Source of the DNA: Nymphaea colorata
Taxonomy: Eukaryota; Streptophyta; Magnoliopsida; Nymphaeales; Nymphaeaceae
DNA length: 64,000 nucleotides
Assembly: GCF_008831285.2 (NCBI RefSeq)
Contig: NC_045146.1
Coordinates: 22,771,703-22,835,702, forward strand
Direction of reading: 5' to 3'
The notes below the pieces were generated by a model. That model had not been told where the DNA came from. It did not search any database and saw only the letters and a list, made by a program, of their open reading frames with translations. The translations under genes were made by a program, and so were the position numbers. Of the stretch, positions 11,507 through 23,119 are shown one piece after another. How positions within the stretch are numbered: the stretch's first letter is position 1; every line of letters starts with the position of its first letter.

Positions 11507-14251
11507 ACCAGCCACACCCGCATACCCGTGAATTTGAATTTGGTCCGCACCTACACCCATGTGACCTAGCTCATCACTCATGTTATATGAAAAATAGCTT
11601 TCTGAGAACGTAGAAGACAATTTATATCTCCATAACATAGTTCTCGGCTGTTTCACTAGATATGGTAACACCTGCCTTTCTGCCTGAAACAAATAATTAT
11701 GCATGAAATTGAACAAGAACCTACCCCTTATAACTGGTACGACTGAAGACTATTGTGTCAGCACCTAGTCGCATGGTACTTGTCTTGAAGCCATTACCAT
11801 CTGCACATTAAAAGGATTATTGAATTCAGGAGGTATAGAAAGATAAAATTATGAGCAACTTTGAAATATCAGATTATAATCTATGACAAAAAGAAAACTA
11901 TAAGCTATTCTATGGATTCTGCAAATGCAAACATAATTTGACAAATCATTTTGTAGCCCTACAACATCATGAAATCAAATCAAAGAAGGTTTTAATCCCC
12001 ATATCAAGTATGTCACAAGGAGATCCATCACAAGAGTAAACCAGTCAGTCTTGATAAGACCCAAAAAGGAGAAAACAGAAAGAGGAAAAGAGTGTTTGAA
12101 GTTCAAATTCATAGTTCATGAGACCATAAAGAAAAGGAAGGAGTCAACATTGAACAATGATATACATTGACCAATAGTTCCACTGGACTTCTTTGAGGAA
12201 TAGCCCAAGCTCATGCACTGTCTCATGCATTCTGGATCCATTCCACCTCCATTATCTGTAAGGGAAGTTATCTTCTAATCAGTACTCCCGAGAAAAAAAA
12301 ATATAATTCTAAAGGAGGAAACTGATGGACTGTAAATCAAAGAAAACATGTAATAGACATGATGGCACCAAATTAGTTGATCAGTCACCATGGAAAAGCA
12401 GTGCTGGAGAATTATCTCGTTTATTATGAATTATGTCAACTTTTATGAAAGTTGCACCATTCCGGATCTGGAAGCAGGCAAGCAAGATATTTCACAGTCA
12501 GTTCCAAAAAGGGTTCACTATAAACAGAACGGTTTCAAGGAAAACCATGAACAAATTACACAGATAAGAACTTCAAAATAAATGCACAAGTTCTACAAAC
12601 GTGTAACAATGAGATAAATATTACACCCACTGTATTGTAGCATGCAAAGAAAAAAACTGCATTGCAAACTGGAATCTTGTCTTGAGGAAAATGAGAAAAA
12701 AAATTACAACAGAATTATTATAGCACACAGAAATGATAAACTAACTGGAATTTGTTCTAAACATAATGAACTTTTTCATACAAGTACCTCGTCCACTGCA
12801 TTATCTAAAAGCTCTGCAATGGCTGCACAAGAAAGCGAATCAAGTCAAGATTCAAAGAACTATAGTAGTCGATGATGTGGTCAACCAAGTTTGAAAAAAA
12901 TATCGTGCTTAATGAAGTAGCCAATATCAACAATTGCAAGTGATTGCAGACAAAAAAAAGAAATTAAATAGGCGAGAAATACTTTCAGGCACATATATAT
13001 ATGGATCCATTAAGCATAGTCACAAATATCTTTAACAGGCTTTATAACAGCAAGGTTTTTCTCAAGTATTTTTTCGGCAAAGCAGAAAATTTTGGAAATT
13101 TTTGGCCATTTTTTTAGAAAAGAAAAAAAAACTAAAAATTAGGAAAAACTAACACAAAAAAATAAAAAATAACTTGATAAAATCATAAAATGATCAAAAT
13201 GATGCTTTGGTAAAGATAGAAATAAAAATAAGTAATTTAATTTAAGTTTTTAAACTTTAAAGTTTAAAGCAAAAATAATGTAAATAAGAGGAAAACACGA
13301 TAAAATCACGAAAATCTATTTCTTAAGTTTTTTTTAAAAGGCAAAAAACAGGTTTTTTCATCGAGTCTCTTTCAAAAAAAATACAGGTTTTTTGTGACTG
13401 TGTCATTAAGTAAACATGGTATTATTTCCTCAGTAGGCAATTCCGAGGTTTAACCATCATTGAAAATCCAAGACTTCTCAGAATCTACAAGATTGACAGC
13501 TCCTACACAGCTATCCTTAATTCATAAACGTAGCACCAACCTCCAAATGCCCATTTGTGGGATGTTGCATTTGAATGAAGAAATTTTGGGTGTACGCGGA
13601 CACGCTCCATTGTACCTGAGAATGAAGATATTCAGATCATAATATGTAGAAGAATCTGCCCATTCCATGCAAGCATGTCAATAAAAACTTTGGAGAACCT
13701 TTTGCAGATGAAAGCTCTTGGTTACAGATGGCATTATAGTCTCCCGCTTTCCAGAAATTGCAGAAGTTCGGCTGAGCATGTAAACCAAAGGAGTCATGGC
13801 TAGAAGAGGAAATTCTAGATGGATTTTCAATCTGTTCACCACCATTCTGGGCGACCCATGAATCAGCATGTGCAACAGATGGTCCAGACTGAGTGAGACA
13901 GAGCCCAGGAACTGAGGCATTGAAACCATTTGTCATCCTGGTCAGATTCATCCTGACTTCTTGAGAGGCCACGAGTGGTAACTGCTGTGAAATGTACTCA
14001 GAATTTTGAGTCCTATCTTCGTGCAAAATATCTCCTAGATCAGATGCAACTATTGGAGGTGACTGACAATTTATTATGCAGTCTGTTGGTTCCAGTTTGC
14101 AAGTTGACAAACTCCCCAAATTTTCCGTCTTCACTGGCAGCTTTGCCACGCATGGAATCTGGTAAAATGGCTTCCTCGGCTGGCTCGAATCTTCATCATC
14201 ACTGCTGAGTTCAACTAAATCAACAGAAACGTTCTGAGAGCTCGATGGCAT
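6526..14251 (-). CDS. MORC1: MORC1/CRT1-type GHKL ATPase, 3' partial (11 exons)
   Basis: Microrchidia ATPase; plant members of this clade act in heterochromatin compaction, RNA-directed silencing and disease resistance. Exons (minus): 14251-13699, 13615-13541, 12822-12788, 12467-12389, 12255-12166, 11800-11725, 9425-9347, 9271-9143, 7648-7550, 6861-6760, 6675-6526. All junctions are GT-AG and the phases agree throughout, giving 489 codons. Seen motifs: acidic start (ELSSDDEDSS); HPKFLHSNATSHKWAFG; the ATP-binding N box AELLDNAVDE (about 212-221); DNGGGMDP (248-255); GQYGNGFKTSTMRLGAD (from about 276); and LLSYTFLRKTGQDD. The later conserved blocks WSPFSTEEEL and YASILYLRKF..IILRG follow. EVIMYKPQ and DNSPALLF place it with MORC1/2 rather than MORC4/7 or MORC6. 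The Met at 14251 is the first in this exon; an acceptor-like AG just upstream allows an earlier exon. The C-terminal exons are missing from the window. Confidence 0.92.
10506..10703. mobile_element. 198-bp hAT-like MITE (CAGGGGCGGAGC family)
   Basis: It lies in the MORC intron between 9425 and 11725. The left end is CAGGGGCGGAGCCA; the right end reverse-complemented is TAGGGACAAAGCTA, an imperfect inverted match. It is flanked by ctaacatc (10498-10505) and ataacatc (10704-10711), a 7 of 8 match that fits the 8-bp duplication made by hAT transposases. It is non-coding, and a relative sits at 53280-53472. Confidence 0.75.
11474..11504. repeat. (TA)n microsatellite
   Basis: About 31 bases of alternating A and T inside a MORC intron. 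Confidence 0.95.
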
Positions 14252-14472
14252 TCTCCAATCAAGATCACCTAAACATAAAGATGCTGTTCATAAGTTATGA
14301 CTCCAACCATTTCATATATCAAATCAAAGTTACGAAAATCATTCCCGTATAAAGCAACAACTCTGCATAAAGGGAGGCAAGAAAATTTTCAAGGATTAAG
14401 GTATAAATTTCATATCAAATATGAAAAAGAAAACAAAAAAGAATCGCAAGTACGAAAAAATAAAGTATATTT

Positions 14473-15526
14473 TTAGTTGTTAAGGCGCCCAAGCAGCGCT
14501 GTGCCTAGTGCCTAGGCGGGACTAGGTGCGCCTAGGCAAAAAAGCGACCTTTTTTTTTCTTTTGGCTTTTTTAGTTATGTAACTGTGAGCTTCTATTCCA
14601 AGTAAAACTTGAAAAATTGTGCTGCTCCGTTTTCATTGAATGATTATACTTCGTAAGTGAAGCCAAAAAGTAAAACATGAAAAACTGTTGTGTTCTTGTT
14701 TACATGACAGATTAACAGTACATTTCCAGCTCGTTTACATACTGGAAAACTGTGCTGTTCTGTTCTAACTGATGCCTTAGTCTGATACACAAAAGAAAAC
14801 ACATCATTCTTGTTTACATATTGGATAATGCTTGCATTTCTTATAGACTATTTCAGTTATACACCTTATAGACTATTTGATTGGAATCATGTCAAACAAA
14901 AATCATATCAAATCAGTACATATAATATACATTACAAGTTTACAACGGATTGTACATATAACATATAATATGCATATAACTCACAAAACACCCTCACAAA
15001 TGAGAAAATAAATCTGTATTCAGGTCGCAAAAGTGAGGTCTGCACGTATTTCTCTGATTACCAGACATGCACTAAACAAGAGAAACTGGTGGTCTTTCTA
15101 CCATAAAGCTAGGTTTTAACATGGGTAAGAAGGCTGGCATAGGTTCCATAAAATATGTTTTAGAGCACGTAAGATATATACAGTTCATTGGTTTTATAGA
15201 ATATGTACTTAACATATGGATGGAAACCTCCACTTGATGAGTTTATATAGAATATGTAATGAACATACAGAAAACTGTACTTAAAGAACACAAATGATAT
15301 AATATAACTGTATATAATATAAGTATATCCAGTGTAGAACAGTGTATAATAAAATTACATGACTTAATTTGAAGGGAAGGTGACTTTTCACCTTCCCATG
15401 GACTAGGCGTGCTAGCGCCTAGCCCAGCCTAGGCGCCAGTCTAACACCTGTCGCCTAAATGATGGACTTAGGCGACGGGTGTGGAGTCACGCCTAGGCGT
15501 GGACTAGTCCACGCCTTAACGACTAA
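14473..15526. mobile_element. About 1.05-kb TIR element with CCTAGGCG-rich ends
   Basis: The left end is TTAGTTGTTAAGGCG (14473-14487) and the right end is CGCCTTAACGACTAA (15512-15526), an inverted match with one mismatch. Both subterminal regions are dense in GCCTAGGCG-type words that can fold back, while the middle is AT-rich and non-coding. Flanks (aagtatatt on the left, gtgtgtatt on the right) may be a decayed 9-bp target duplication. I see no transposase, so this is a non-autonomous element. It lies just upstream of the first MORC coding exon, probably in its 5' intron or promoter. Confidence 0.7.
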
Positions 15527-17039
15527 GTGTGTATTTCATGAACTAATAACGAACACTAAATGGAACATTCCCCAATAAATTACAAAATCAATTTCAGACT
15601 TCGATCATACTGTGGTTCTTTGAATATACAGCGACGAATATATGATCGTAACCAACAAGCAATACTAATGCCGTGAAGCGCGGTTGCGTGCTTATACGTG
15701 TGCACGGCCGATATCCATCCATTTCTTGTTAGCTTCCAGAACAAAATTTTTAACGAACAAAAAAAATCAATCTACTTTGGGAGACGCTAATCAAACCCTA
15801 GACCAGCAGCGCTGAAGATAATAACACTAATCGCATAACCAAAAAAATAAAATAAAGGAAAATGGAGCAGAGTAGGAAAGAAAGTAACAACGAGAATAGA
15901 CGAAGGAGAAACAGGAATTTGGGAGAAGGGCTGATCAAGAGAAGAATATTAACAGATGAACAAATGGAACGGGAAACAGGAAGGCCACAAGGCAGACTAA
16001 ATGCAAACTCAAAAAAAAAATAACAACTAGAAGATAATAAATAGAAGTGAAGAAAATAATGAAAAGAATGAAGAAGAAACGGACGGAGAAAGAAAATGCA
16101 ACAAGGACCGGAACGAATGGAGAAGAAAACCACGGCGACCGGCACGAAGAAAAGTAGAAACGAAATATTAAGGAAGAAAGAATAAGATTCTTGGGAAAAA
16201 AATGAAACGGAGAAGATTATACAGGGAGAAAGAGATGGTACCCCGAAGATCGCCGGCCATTGCCCGTTGCCGGAGATGACGCCGGAAGACGGAAACGTCG
16301 GTTGGCCACTTTCTTGCCCTTTTCGCGCCTTTTCAGCAGTTTTTAGCTTCGCGGGGAAAAAAAAAGGTCAGACAAGGGAAGTAACGTCGTCTGACCGACG
16401 GATCGCAGCGGACCCGGCGGGCCGCTTTGGCTCGACCGGTTTAGGTCATTCAAGAACGTGAATTTGGATCGAGACCAGGACCGTACTGGATCAACACCAA
16501 AACAGTTCAAAACGCCTTCAATAATCATGATTTAATGTTTGTAAGCCAAGAAGGTACCTCGATTTGATTACTTTGTTAATGAACTAAATCCAATTTCAAC
16601 TCAAAATCTTTATTTTGTATTTTGATGTAAGAATAAAACTATACATGTGGCCTTTCCTTATGGGATAGTCTGAAGAATCTCTAATGTCCTAAATGCGTTT
16701 GATAAGAAAAATATTGTACTAGTATAGCATATTCATAGAATACATAGCACTATATTGGAGTTTATGTTTCGTAATACTCATTCAAACGGATAACTACCTG
16801 AACCGGCCTTACTCTTATTTTTTTTTTTTAATTTCCGTACAATTTATGACACACGTATTTTTATCTAGTCGTCATCTACATCTAATTCAAATAGCTAAAC
16901 CGAAGATACTTATATTTTGTTTTATTTATGAAAAATTTAAGCATGTTTTGGTTGGTGGTCCTAACGCTTATCTAGTGTTGATGGAGACTAGAACATCAGC
17001 GGCCACAAATAGAGCGCCTCTGCCCATGGCGGCAGCGAG
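15527..17039. other. Intergenic region between MORC (minus) and reductase array (plus)
   Basis: A head-to-head interval. 15840-16220 is purine-rich on + and shows only low-complexity reading frames. 16230-16450 is GC-rich and could hold the MORC transcription start and a 5' UTR exon. I see no convincing coding sequence. Confidence 0.5.
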
Positions 17040-17468
17040 ATGGACCTGCACCGAGCGGTTCTCCGCCTCGGAGCCTCGTTCTTCCCGGAGCTCAGCAACT
17101 CGATCGAATTCCATGGCTTCCAAGTCCTCAAGCCATGGGAGTCGCACCTCACACTTGATTCATTCTTGGCCTCCCACTGTCGTGCAGTTCGGGCCTTGCT
17201 CGTGACTGGCCTCGTCCTCGTCGACGCCGCCCTCTTGGGGAACCTGCCCTCCCTCGGCCTCATCCTGACCACCAGTGTGGGTGTCAACCACATCGACCTA
17301 CCAGTCTGCCGGAGTAGGGGCATAGTTGTCGCCGGTGTCGGTGATGCCTTCACCGGCGACGCCGCTGACTACACCGTCGGTCTCCTGCTCGACGTTCTCC
17401 GTCGCATCTCTGCGTCCGATCGGCTCCTCCGTGGAGGCGTTCGTGGTGGCCCTCCTCTGGCTTGCAAG
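17040..17468 (+). CDS. Copy A: reductase first exon without its own second exon
   Basis: 143 codons matching the N-terminal catalytic domain of plant hydroxypyruvate/hydroxyphenylpyruvate reductases (D-isomer 2-hydroxyacid dehydrogenase family). It has the shared VLKPWESHLTLD segment, a substrate-loop segment TTSVGVNHIDL, and the C-terminal AADYTVGLLLDVLRRISASDRLL. It ends LACK at an intact phase-0 donor (AAG/GTAAGC at 17468), just like its complete paralogues. No second exon follows before copy B starts at 18692. It could be an orphan duplicate. It could also be an alternative first exon spliced to the second exon at 19582, with which its phase is compatible. The ATG at 17040 aligns with the starts of copies B to E. 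Confidence 0.7.
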
Positions 17469-18691
17469 GTAAGCTTCCCTAACGGAATCAGAAGCTCAAA
17501 ATCTAAAATCCCTTTGGTGTTCTGTTACAAATAGTTTGGTGTCTCGCGTATTCTTCTTTCCATTCCATTTGTTTTACCATAACTCTGTGAACGTATGACA
17601 TTCTCCGTTGACAGAGGAGCAGAGCCAGAAAATTTTTGTCCAGACATGGCTGACAATTTTTTCATTACACTCTACTCTTCTGAAACTGACCACACCTTCC
17701 TCCCCTCTGATTGACACGAACAACGAAGCACGAGCAGCAAGAACATCTCCCCTTCCGTCAATGGATTGGATCTAGGACGAGAACGGGGAAGTGAACGGAC
17801 AGAGAGGTTGTTCTTCATAGGTTACATGGTCGTCTCTGTTTTTTATTTTTTTTTTCCAGATTTTCGTACACTTGATCCCTATTCATTTTTTTATGCAAAC
17901 AGTGACTTTAAATCATAACCACAAATATTGTTTTCCGATTCTAAAAGGCGAGGTTTTGTACGACTGCAAAATTATTTTTGAAGAAAAAATGAAAAAATTT
18001 TAACAAAATTTACGACAGAAAGAAGGGTCGCGAAAATCTTTAAATTAAAATGTAAAAAATCTGTCTAAAAATTACAAAAAAGCACAAAAAATCGTGAATA
18101 ACATAAAAATGAAAAAAAATAAAAATTGTTTTTTTCAACATTTTTGTGAAAAAAATATGTTTTATTCATCTGACCAATTTTTAGCGTTTTTATCATTCAA
18201 ATGTATAAAAAAATCAGGATCAGAGTTGCTCAATAAAGATCCAATGAAAAAAAGGTTTGACCTCAAATCCTAATTAGTTTTAAGCAGTAATCTCAAATCA
18301 CCTAGATTCACTGTAAACAAACTCCCCCAAAATTATAGAATCCAAGAGGAATTTCATATGAATTTCTCTGAAGAATTACGATTTTTTTTATCTAGTCATT
18401 CCTGCAGCAAGGTTATCATACTTATTTTTCAATTGAAATTCAAATATATTCATGAATTTTTTATTAAATTTATTTTTATTTTCAGATTAACTACACACTG
18501 TTCTCGAGTGATTTTTTCATGTAGGCGAATATATGAATGTATTTGGTTTTCTCTCTTGAAAATTGAGCCCGTTTTAGTGGTGTTATTCAGTTTTACAGCA
18601 GCAAGGACCATCAATTTGCTTGTGTCAGTGGACATTACGGTATCACCTGCCATAGATAAAGCGGCCATGCCATGCCGGTGGTGGCGGCGAG
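17469..18691. other. Non-coding spacer between copies A and B
   Basis: AT-rich, with poly-A/T tracts around 17850-18250. No trace of a reductase second exon (GLGRIG or VVINxGRG boxes) is seen on either strand. A short AGGAGCAGAGCCAG stretch near 17611 resembles the end of the CAGGGGCGGAGC MITE family, but no matching right end was found. Confidence 0.6.
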
Positions 18692-20103
18692 ATGGACCAG
18701 CAGCGACCGGTTCTCCGCCTCGGAGCTTCGTCCTTCGAGGGGCTCACCGACTTGCTCAAATTCCATGGCTTCCAAGTTCTCAAGCCATGGGAGTCCCACC
18801 TCTCACTCGACGCATTCTTGGCCTCCCACTGCTGCGCCGTCCGCGCGTTGCTAGTCTCCAGCCTCGTCCATGTCGACGACGCCATCTTGGAGAAATTGCC
18901 CTCCCTCGGAGTCATCGTCACCATGAGTGCCGGCGTCAGCCACATCGACCTCCAAGCTTGCCGGAGAAAGGGCATCGTTGTCACCAACGCCGGTGACGCC
19001 TTCACCGGCGACGCCGCCGACTACGCTGTCGGTCTCCTGCTCGACGTTCTCCGTCGCGTCTCCGCGTCCGACCGGCTCCTCCGTGGAGGATTTCGTGGCT
19101 GCCCCCTTCTGGCTTGCCAGGTAAGCTACACCAGGCGAGACCGGAATCTCCATAATTTAGAATCCCCACCGATCCGTTACTTAAAAAATTATTTGGCTCT
19201 GTACTTAGGTGCCACTCACGTTCTTCTCCAAGCTCCTGTAACTCGGTACCCTTCCATTCCTTTTTTCGTTTTTAATTAATGGACTAGAAACTTCACATTT
19301 CAATTGTCGGTCATGCATGAAATTTTAGAAACAGTTGTGATAGGACCAGGAAACTAAGACTTCCAAAGATTGAACCTCTTAAGAAATGAAAGCAGCGATT
19401 GGATTAGCAGAATCGAGCAAGAAATTTCCTTCCTAGATGAGCTTCAGTGCTTGGAATTGTGATGGATTGTAGATCTACCTTTGTGAGTATCTTCAACATT
19501 TTGTGTAAGGATGATAGTTCCATCCTATAATGGGTGAAAGTGGAACTTTTTACAGATGGTCTGAAAGAACACTTTACGCAGGTTGCAGGGAAGAGAGTAG
19601 GCATTGTTGGTTTAGGGAGAATTGGTTCGGCCACTGCAAGGAGGCTACAGGCCTTTGGTTGCATCATCTCATACACTTCCAGAACTATGAAACCTTCAGT
19701 GCCATTCACCTTCTTCACCAATGTGCGTGATCTTGCAGCCCAAAGCGATGTGCTTGTGCTGACATGCGCTTTGACAGAGGAGACGCACCACATTGTTAAC
19801 AAGGAGGTGCTTGCTGCATTAGGCAAAAACGGGGTTGTGATTAACGTAGGGCGAGGTTCGCTCATTGATGAGAAAGAGTTGGTGAGGAGCTTGGTGCATG
19901 GAGAGATTGGTGGCGCCGGCCTGGACGTGTTTGAGAACGAGCCCAAAGTGCCAGAGGAACTTCTCCATATGAACAATGTTGTCTTGTCCCCCCATAAAGC
20001 TGTCGCAACCTTGGAATCACAGAAGGGAGTATGTGATCTTACTGTTGCTAATCTGATAGCCTTCTTTGAGAACAAGCCACTCTCCTCTGTAGTGGAACTG
20101 TGA
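18692..20103 (+). CDS. Copy B: hydroxypyruvate/hydroxyphenylpyruvate reductase-like, complete
   Basis: Exon 1 is 18692-19120 (143 codons) and exon 2 is 19582-20103 (174 codons with TGA), joined in phase 0 at CAG/GTAAGC and ACGCAG/GTTGCA. The protein is 316 residues, near the usual family length. The enzymes reduce 2-oxoacids such as hydroxypyruvate, glyoxylate or 4-hydroxyphenylpyruvate with NAD(P)H, mostly in the cytosol. Exon 2 carries the Rossmann motif GLGRIGSATARRLQAFG, VVINVGRG with the catalytic Arg, DVFENEP with the Glu and LSPH with the His, so the active site is complete. It differs from copies D and E after the His (SPHKAVATLE instead of SPHAAV). The loop in exon 1 reads TMSAGVSHIDL. 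It is the only complete gene downstream of the exon-only copy A. Confidence 0.9.
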
Positions 20104-22284
20104 CCTGCAATGGCGTTAAATTCATGGCTACAGTACGAGACTCAAGTAACGCAGCCTGAAGTCCTTTACAACATGTTTCTTATGATTTCTGTTGTTTGGC
20201 TTAATGTGATCTATCTGCTTCACTGGAAACACTTGGCAGATTCATGAATTCTGCACAAAATAATGTTCTATGAACATCATCTTGTTCTTGCTCCACCGTC
20301 CTTCGTTGCAGCCAAATAGTTTGTGGATGCAGCCGCAGATCAGCACGAATAAACCGCAAACGTTGGAGAAAATGGCACTGGAAAATTGTATTGATTAGTC
20401 CAAATCCTTCCCCCCAGTCATCCTCCACAATCAGTCCCACTCCCTGCCTTTTTCCTGACTCCTTTTCAGCTTAGTCCGAATTGCCTGCTGGATGTCCCTC
20501 TCAGCAGTAGTAGGATATTTCATAATATTGACAAGCTTCAGAATGAGAAAATGAAAAGACGAACTCCATTAAAATACTGAAGCAGAATCTGCACTGCAGA
20601 GGTACCAATTGCAGATGTTCCTCTGCAAAAATTGAAACTGCTTCGCTTGAGACGGAAGTTGACAAGCGTCAAGTCTTTTGCAACAGGTTTCTGTTGTCTG
20701 GTATATGTGGAACTAATGCCAACTAATTCAACCTTCTTGATGGCATACTCGGGAATGATCCCAAGCGCTGATGTTCCTCTGAAAAGATTCAAAGTTTCAA
20801 ACTGATTTGTCGCGAGCAGTTTGATTTGGAACATCAAATTGGTGAAGTGTTCTGAAGTTTCCCTTTGATGTTGGCCTTACGTAGATGACATCATTATTGG
20901 TACTCATGGTGGTGAATAAAATCTCCAGAATGAATGGTGGAGTGGAGATCCTCGCCCATAGAAAACATTATTGGCAGCGGATCTAATTCCAGAGAAGTTA
21001 AATGACAAAGTTTCAACAAAATGTCGGACCAAACTTCACTTTAAAAAAAAAATAACAAGCTATTTTTTTCTAACAAAATTTTATAATTGCATTGGGGCAA
21101 TAAATCTGCACTGTCCTTTGTTGGTAGTATGAAAAAAACTATGGGTTTTTGTGGTTTGGTAGTTGGAACACTACCGAAAGTTCATGAAAAATAAATTCAT
21201 AAAACACTAGAACCAAGTCTTTATGAATTAACCTCAATTTTTAGAGCATATTCTGCTCATAAAATGTTTCATTTACCAAAAACCCCCTAAGTGTGGTAAA
21301 TTTACTAGAAATGAACGGTGAAAGGGATTCAACCACATGAGCAAAATGCTTATTTAAATTTTTTTTTTTATAAAAATGGTTACCAGGTTCTAAATATATA
21401 CATTTTAGGTGCATGCCTAATGTCGAAGTTGATCATAAAGCGTATGAAAGGAAGCGTTAATATGAAAAATAGCAAATTGAAGAGCAGCGTTCTGAAATTA
21501 AATTTTCCGCAGAGCAACCAGTTGCTTCCACGTAAATGTTTAGTCCTTTTTCCCTTTTCAATTATTGAATGATGTTTTTTCACGGCTCATCTCCACGTAT
21601 TGTGAAGTTTTTTGATTTAAAAGATATTACTTCAGGCGGCGACGCATGAGGGGTGTGACATACTCTCCTTCCTTTCTTCTTTTGTTTTTTTGTTTTCCTT
21701 TTTAAAGGATTTAAGTTGCTTTTGGAGTTATTAAAGTTTCACACTTTCCACCTTTTATAGTTCAAAAAATGCCGTTCAAAAAAAAAAAATGGAATCGACT
21801 ACTAAACTTTCACCGACACACTAACCGTCTGCTGCCCACTATTTTCTTTAGAATTAAGAGAGGCTACTTCTTTTAGCTAGTCAGTTGTGGCTCCAAAAAA
21901 TATTTTATAAACAAGATAGAAAATTCTTTAATTTTATATGTGCCTGTGCAAATCGTATGCGTGGATATAGTTTTGTATTTTTTTTATTTCATACATTATT
22001 GTGGCAATGTTTTTAACTTTTTTTTATTTCAAATATTATGTGGTATTTATTTTTTGGTAGATATTTACACATTTGTTTTGAATGAAGTTTTTATGTAAAT
22101 GAATTTGAGCACTACAAGTTTACTACCCGTAGAATTTCAGGACATCAGCCAACACCTCTTATGCTACCTATAAAATTGGACAACTGGTTAAGGACATCTC
22201 TGTCAACCTATTTCATTTTTCTACATACAATTCAAATAGTTAAATATAAAGTATTTACATATGAACCTAATTTCGTATCGATCT
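20104..22284. other. Intergenic, no gene seen
   Basis: Contains the 3' untranslated part of copy B and AT-rich sequence. A minus-strand frame at 20538-20837 contains two RGTSA-type words but matches no family I know. No RNA gene was recognised. Confidence 0.5.
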
Positions 22285-22403
22285 CATATATAGTGTCGGT
22301 GGGTGGGTTCACAGTCGAATATCAGTGGCCAAAGGTATAGCGGCATATATAGTGTCGGTAGATAGGTTCACACTCGATATCAGTGGCCAGAGGTACAGGC
22401 AGC
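22285..22403 (+). repeat. Direct repeat, period about 59 bp, upstream of copy C
   Basis: Two diverged copies of a unit starting CATATATAGTGTCGGT (22285 and 22344) and containing ATATCAGTGGCCA. They end just before the start codon region of copy C. Confidence 0.75.
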
Positions 22404-22406
22404 GAG

Positions 22407-22830
22407 ATGGACGAGCACCGACCGGTGCTTCTACTCGGAACATCGTCCATCGAGGATTTCACCAGCTTGCTGGAATCTCACGGCTTCCAAGTCCTCGAGC
22501 CATGGGAGTCCCACCTTCCACTTGACGCGTTCTTGGCCACCCATTCCGGTGCTGTCCGAGCGTTGCCCGTCTCCGGCGCCATCACGGTCGACGGATCCCT
22601 CTTGGAGAACCTTCCCTGAAATCGTTGTTACCACCCTTGCCGGCGGCAACCACATCGACCTGCCAGCCTGCCGAAGGAGAGGCATCATTGTCACTAATGC
22701 TGGTGACGCTTTCACCGGCGATGTTGCTGACCATGCCGTCGGTCTCTTTCTCGACGTTCTCCGTCGCATCTCCGCATCCAACCGGCTCCTCCACAGAGCA
22801 ATTCGCGGCGGTCCTCCTTTGTCTTGCAAA
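22407..22830 (+). pseudogene. Copy C: frameshifted reductase first exon
   Basis: It starts with a normal ATG (MDEHRPVLLLG) and keeps the VLEPWESHLPLD segment, but a net 5-base loss near 22614 changes frame and creates TGA in place of the PSLG segment. The rest continues in another frame (AGGNHIDLPACRRRGIIVTNAGDAF) to LSCK and an intact donor at 22830. It is 424 bases long against 429 in copies A, B and D. No second exon follows; a copia remnant lies downstream instead. This is a pseudogene fragment and the second first-exon-only copy in the array. Confidence 0.88.
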
Positions 22831-23119
22831 GTAAGCCTCCCTAAGAACGGCTTCCCTTGAAACGTGAATCCCATATTTTAATGATCCCAGTGGTTCTCCC
22901 AAAAACATTATTTCGCTTCACAATTTGGTGTCTCTCGCGTTCTTCTCCACGCCTGTCACTGTGCGTCATGAGGGCCGTAAGAGTGTAGCATAGCCACTCG
23001 GCCTGTTGACGACGAAGGCTCAGATTGATTACGTAGCTCTAAAAGGTGGTATATACAACACTCAATCATAAGACTATTCATATCCCAAGACAAACCTGAA
23101 CCCTAAGAACAAGGACGAG

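Noticed and set aside
11530-11716. Minus-strand frame of 115 codons in a MORC intron, with a stretch slightly like the LLSYTFLRK exon.
   Set aside because: The real exon with LLSYTFLRKTGQDD is at 9347-9425 and joins in phase to the exon at 11725-11800.
13637-13698. Reading past MORC exon 1 into text like SPKFL, resembling the conserved HPKFLHS box with a frameshift, which first suggested a broken gene.
   Set aside because: A true exon at 13541-13615 gives HPKFLHSNATSHKWAFG in phase after a donor at 13698, so the resemblance is chance and the gene is intact here.
15798-16145. Minus-strand frame of 115 codons, very rich in Phe, Leu and Ser.
   Set aside because: Low-complexity translation of a purine-rich + strand; no family motif.
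17611-18240. AGGAGCAGAGCCAG as the left end of a third CAGGGGCGGAGC-family MITE.
   Set aside because: No matching right end or target duplication could be found.
20538-20837. Minus-strand frame with two RGTSA-type words, considered as a small repeat protein.
   Set aside because: Too little pattern, no start context or family resemblance.
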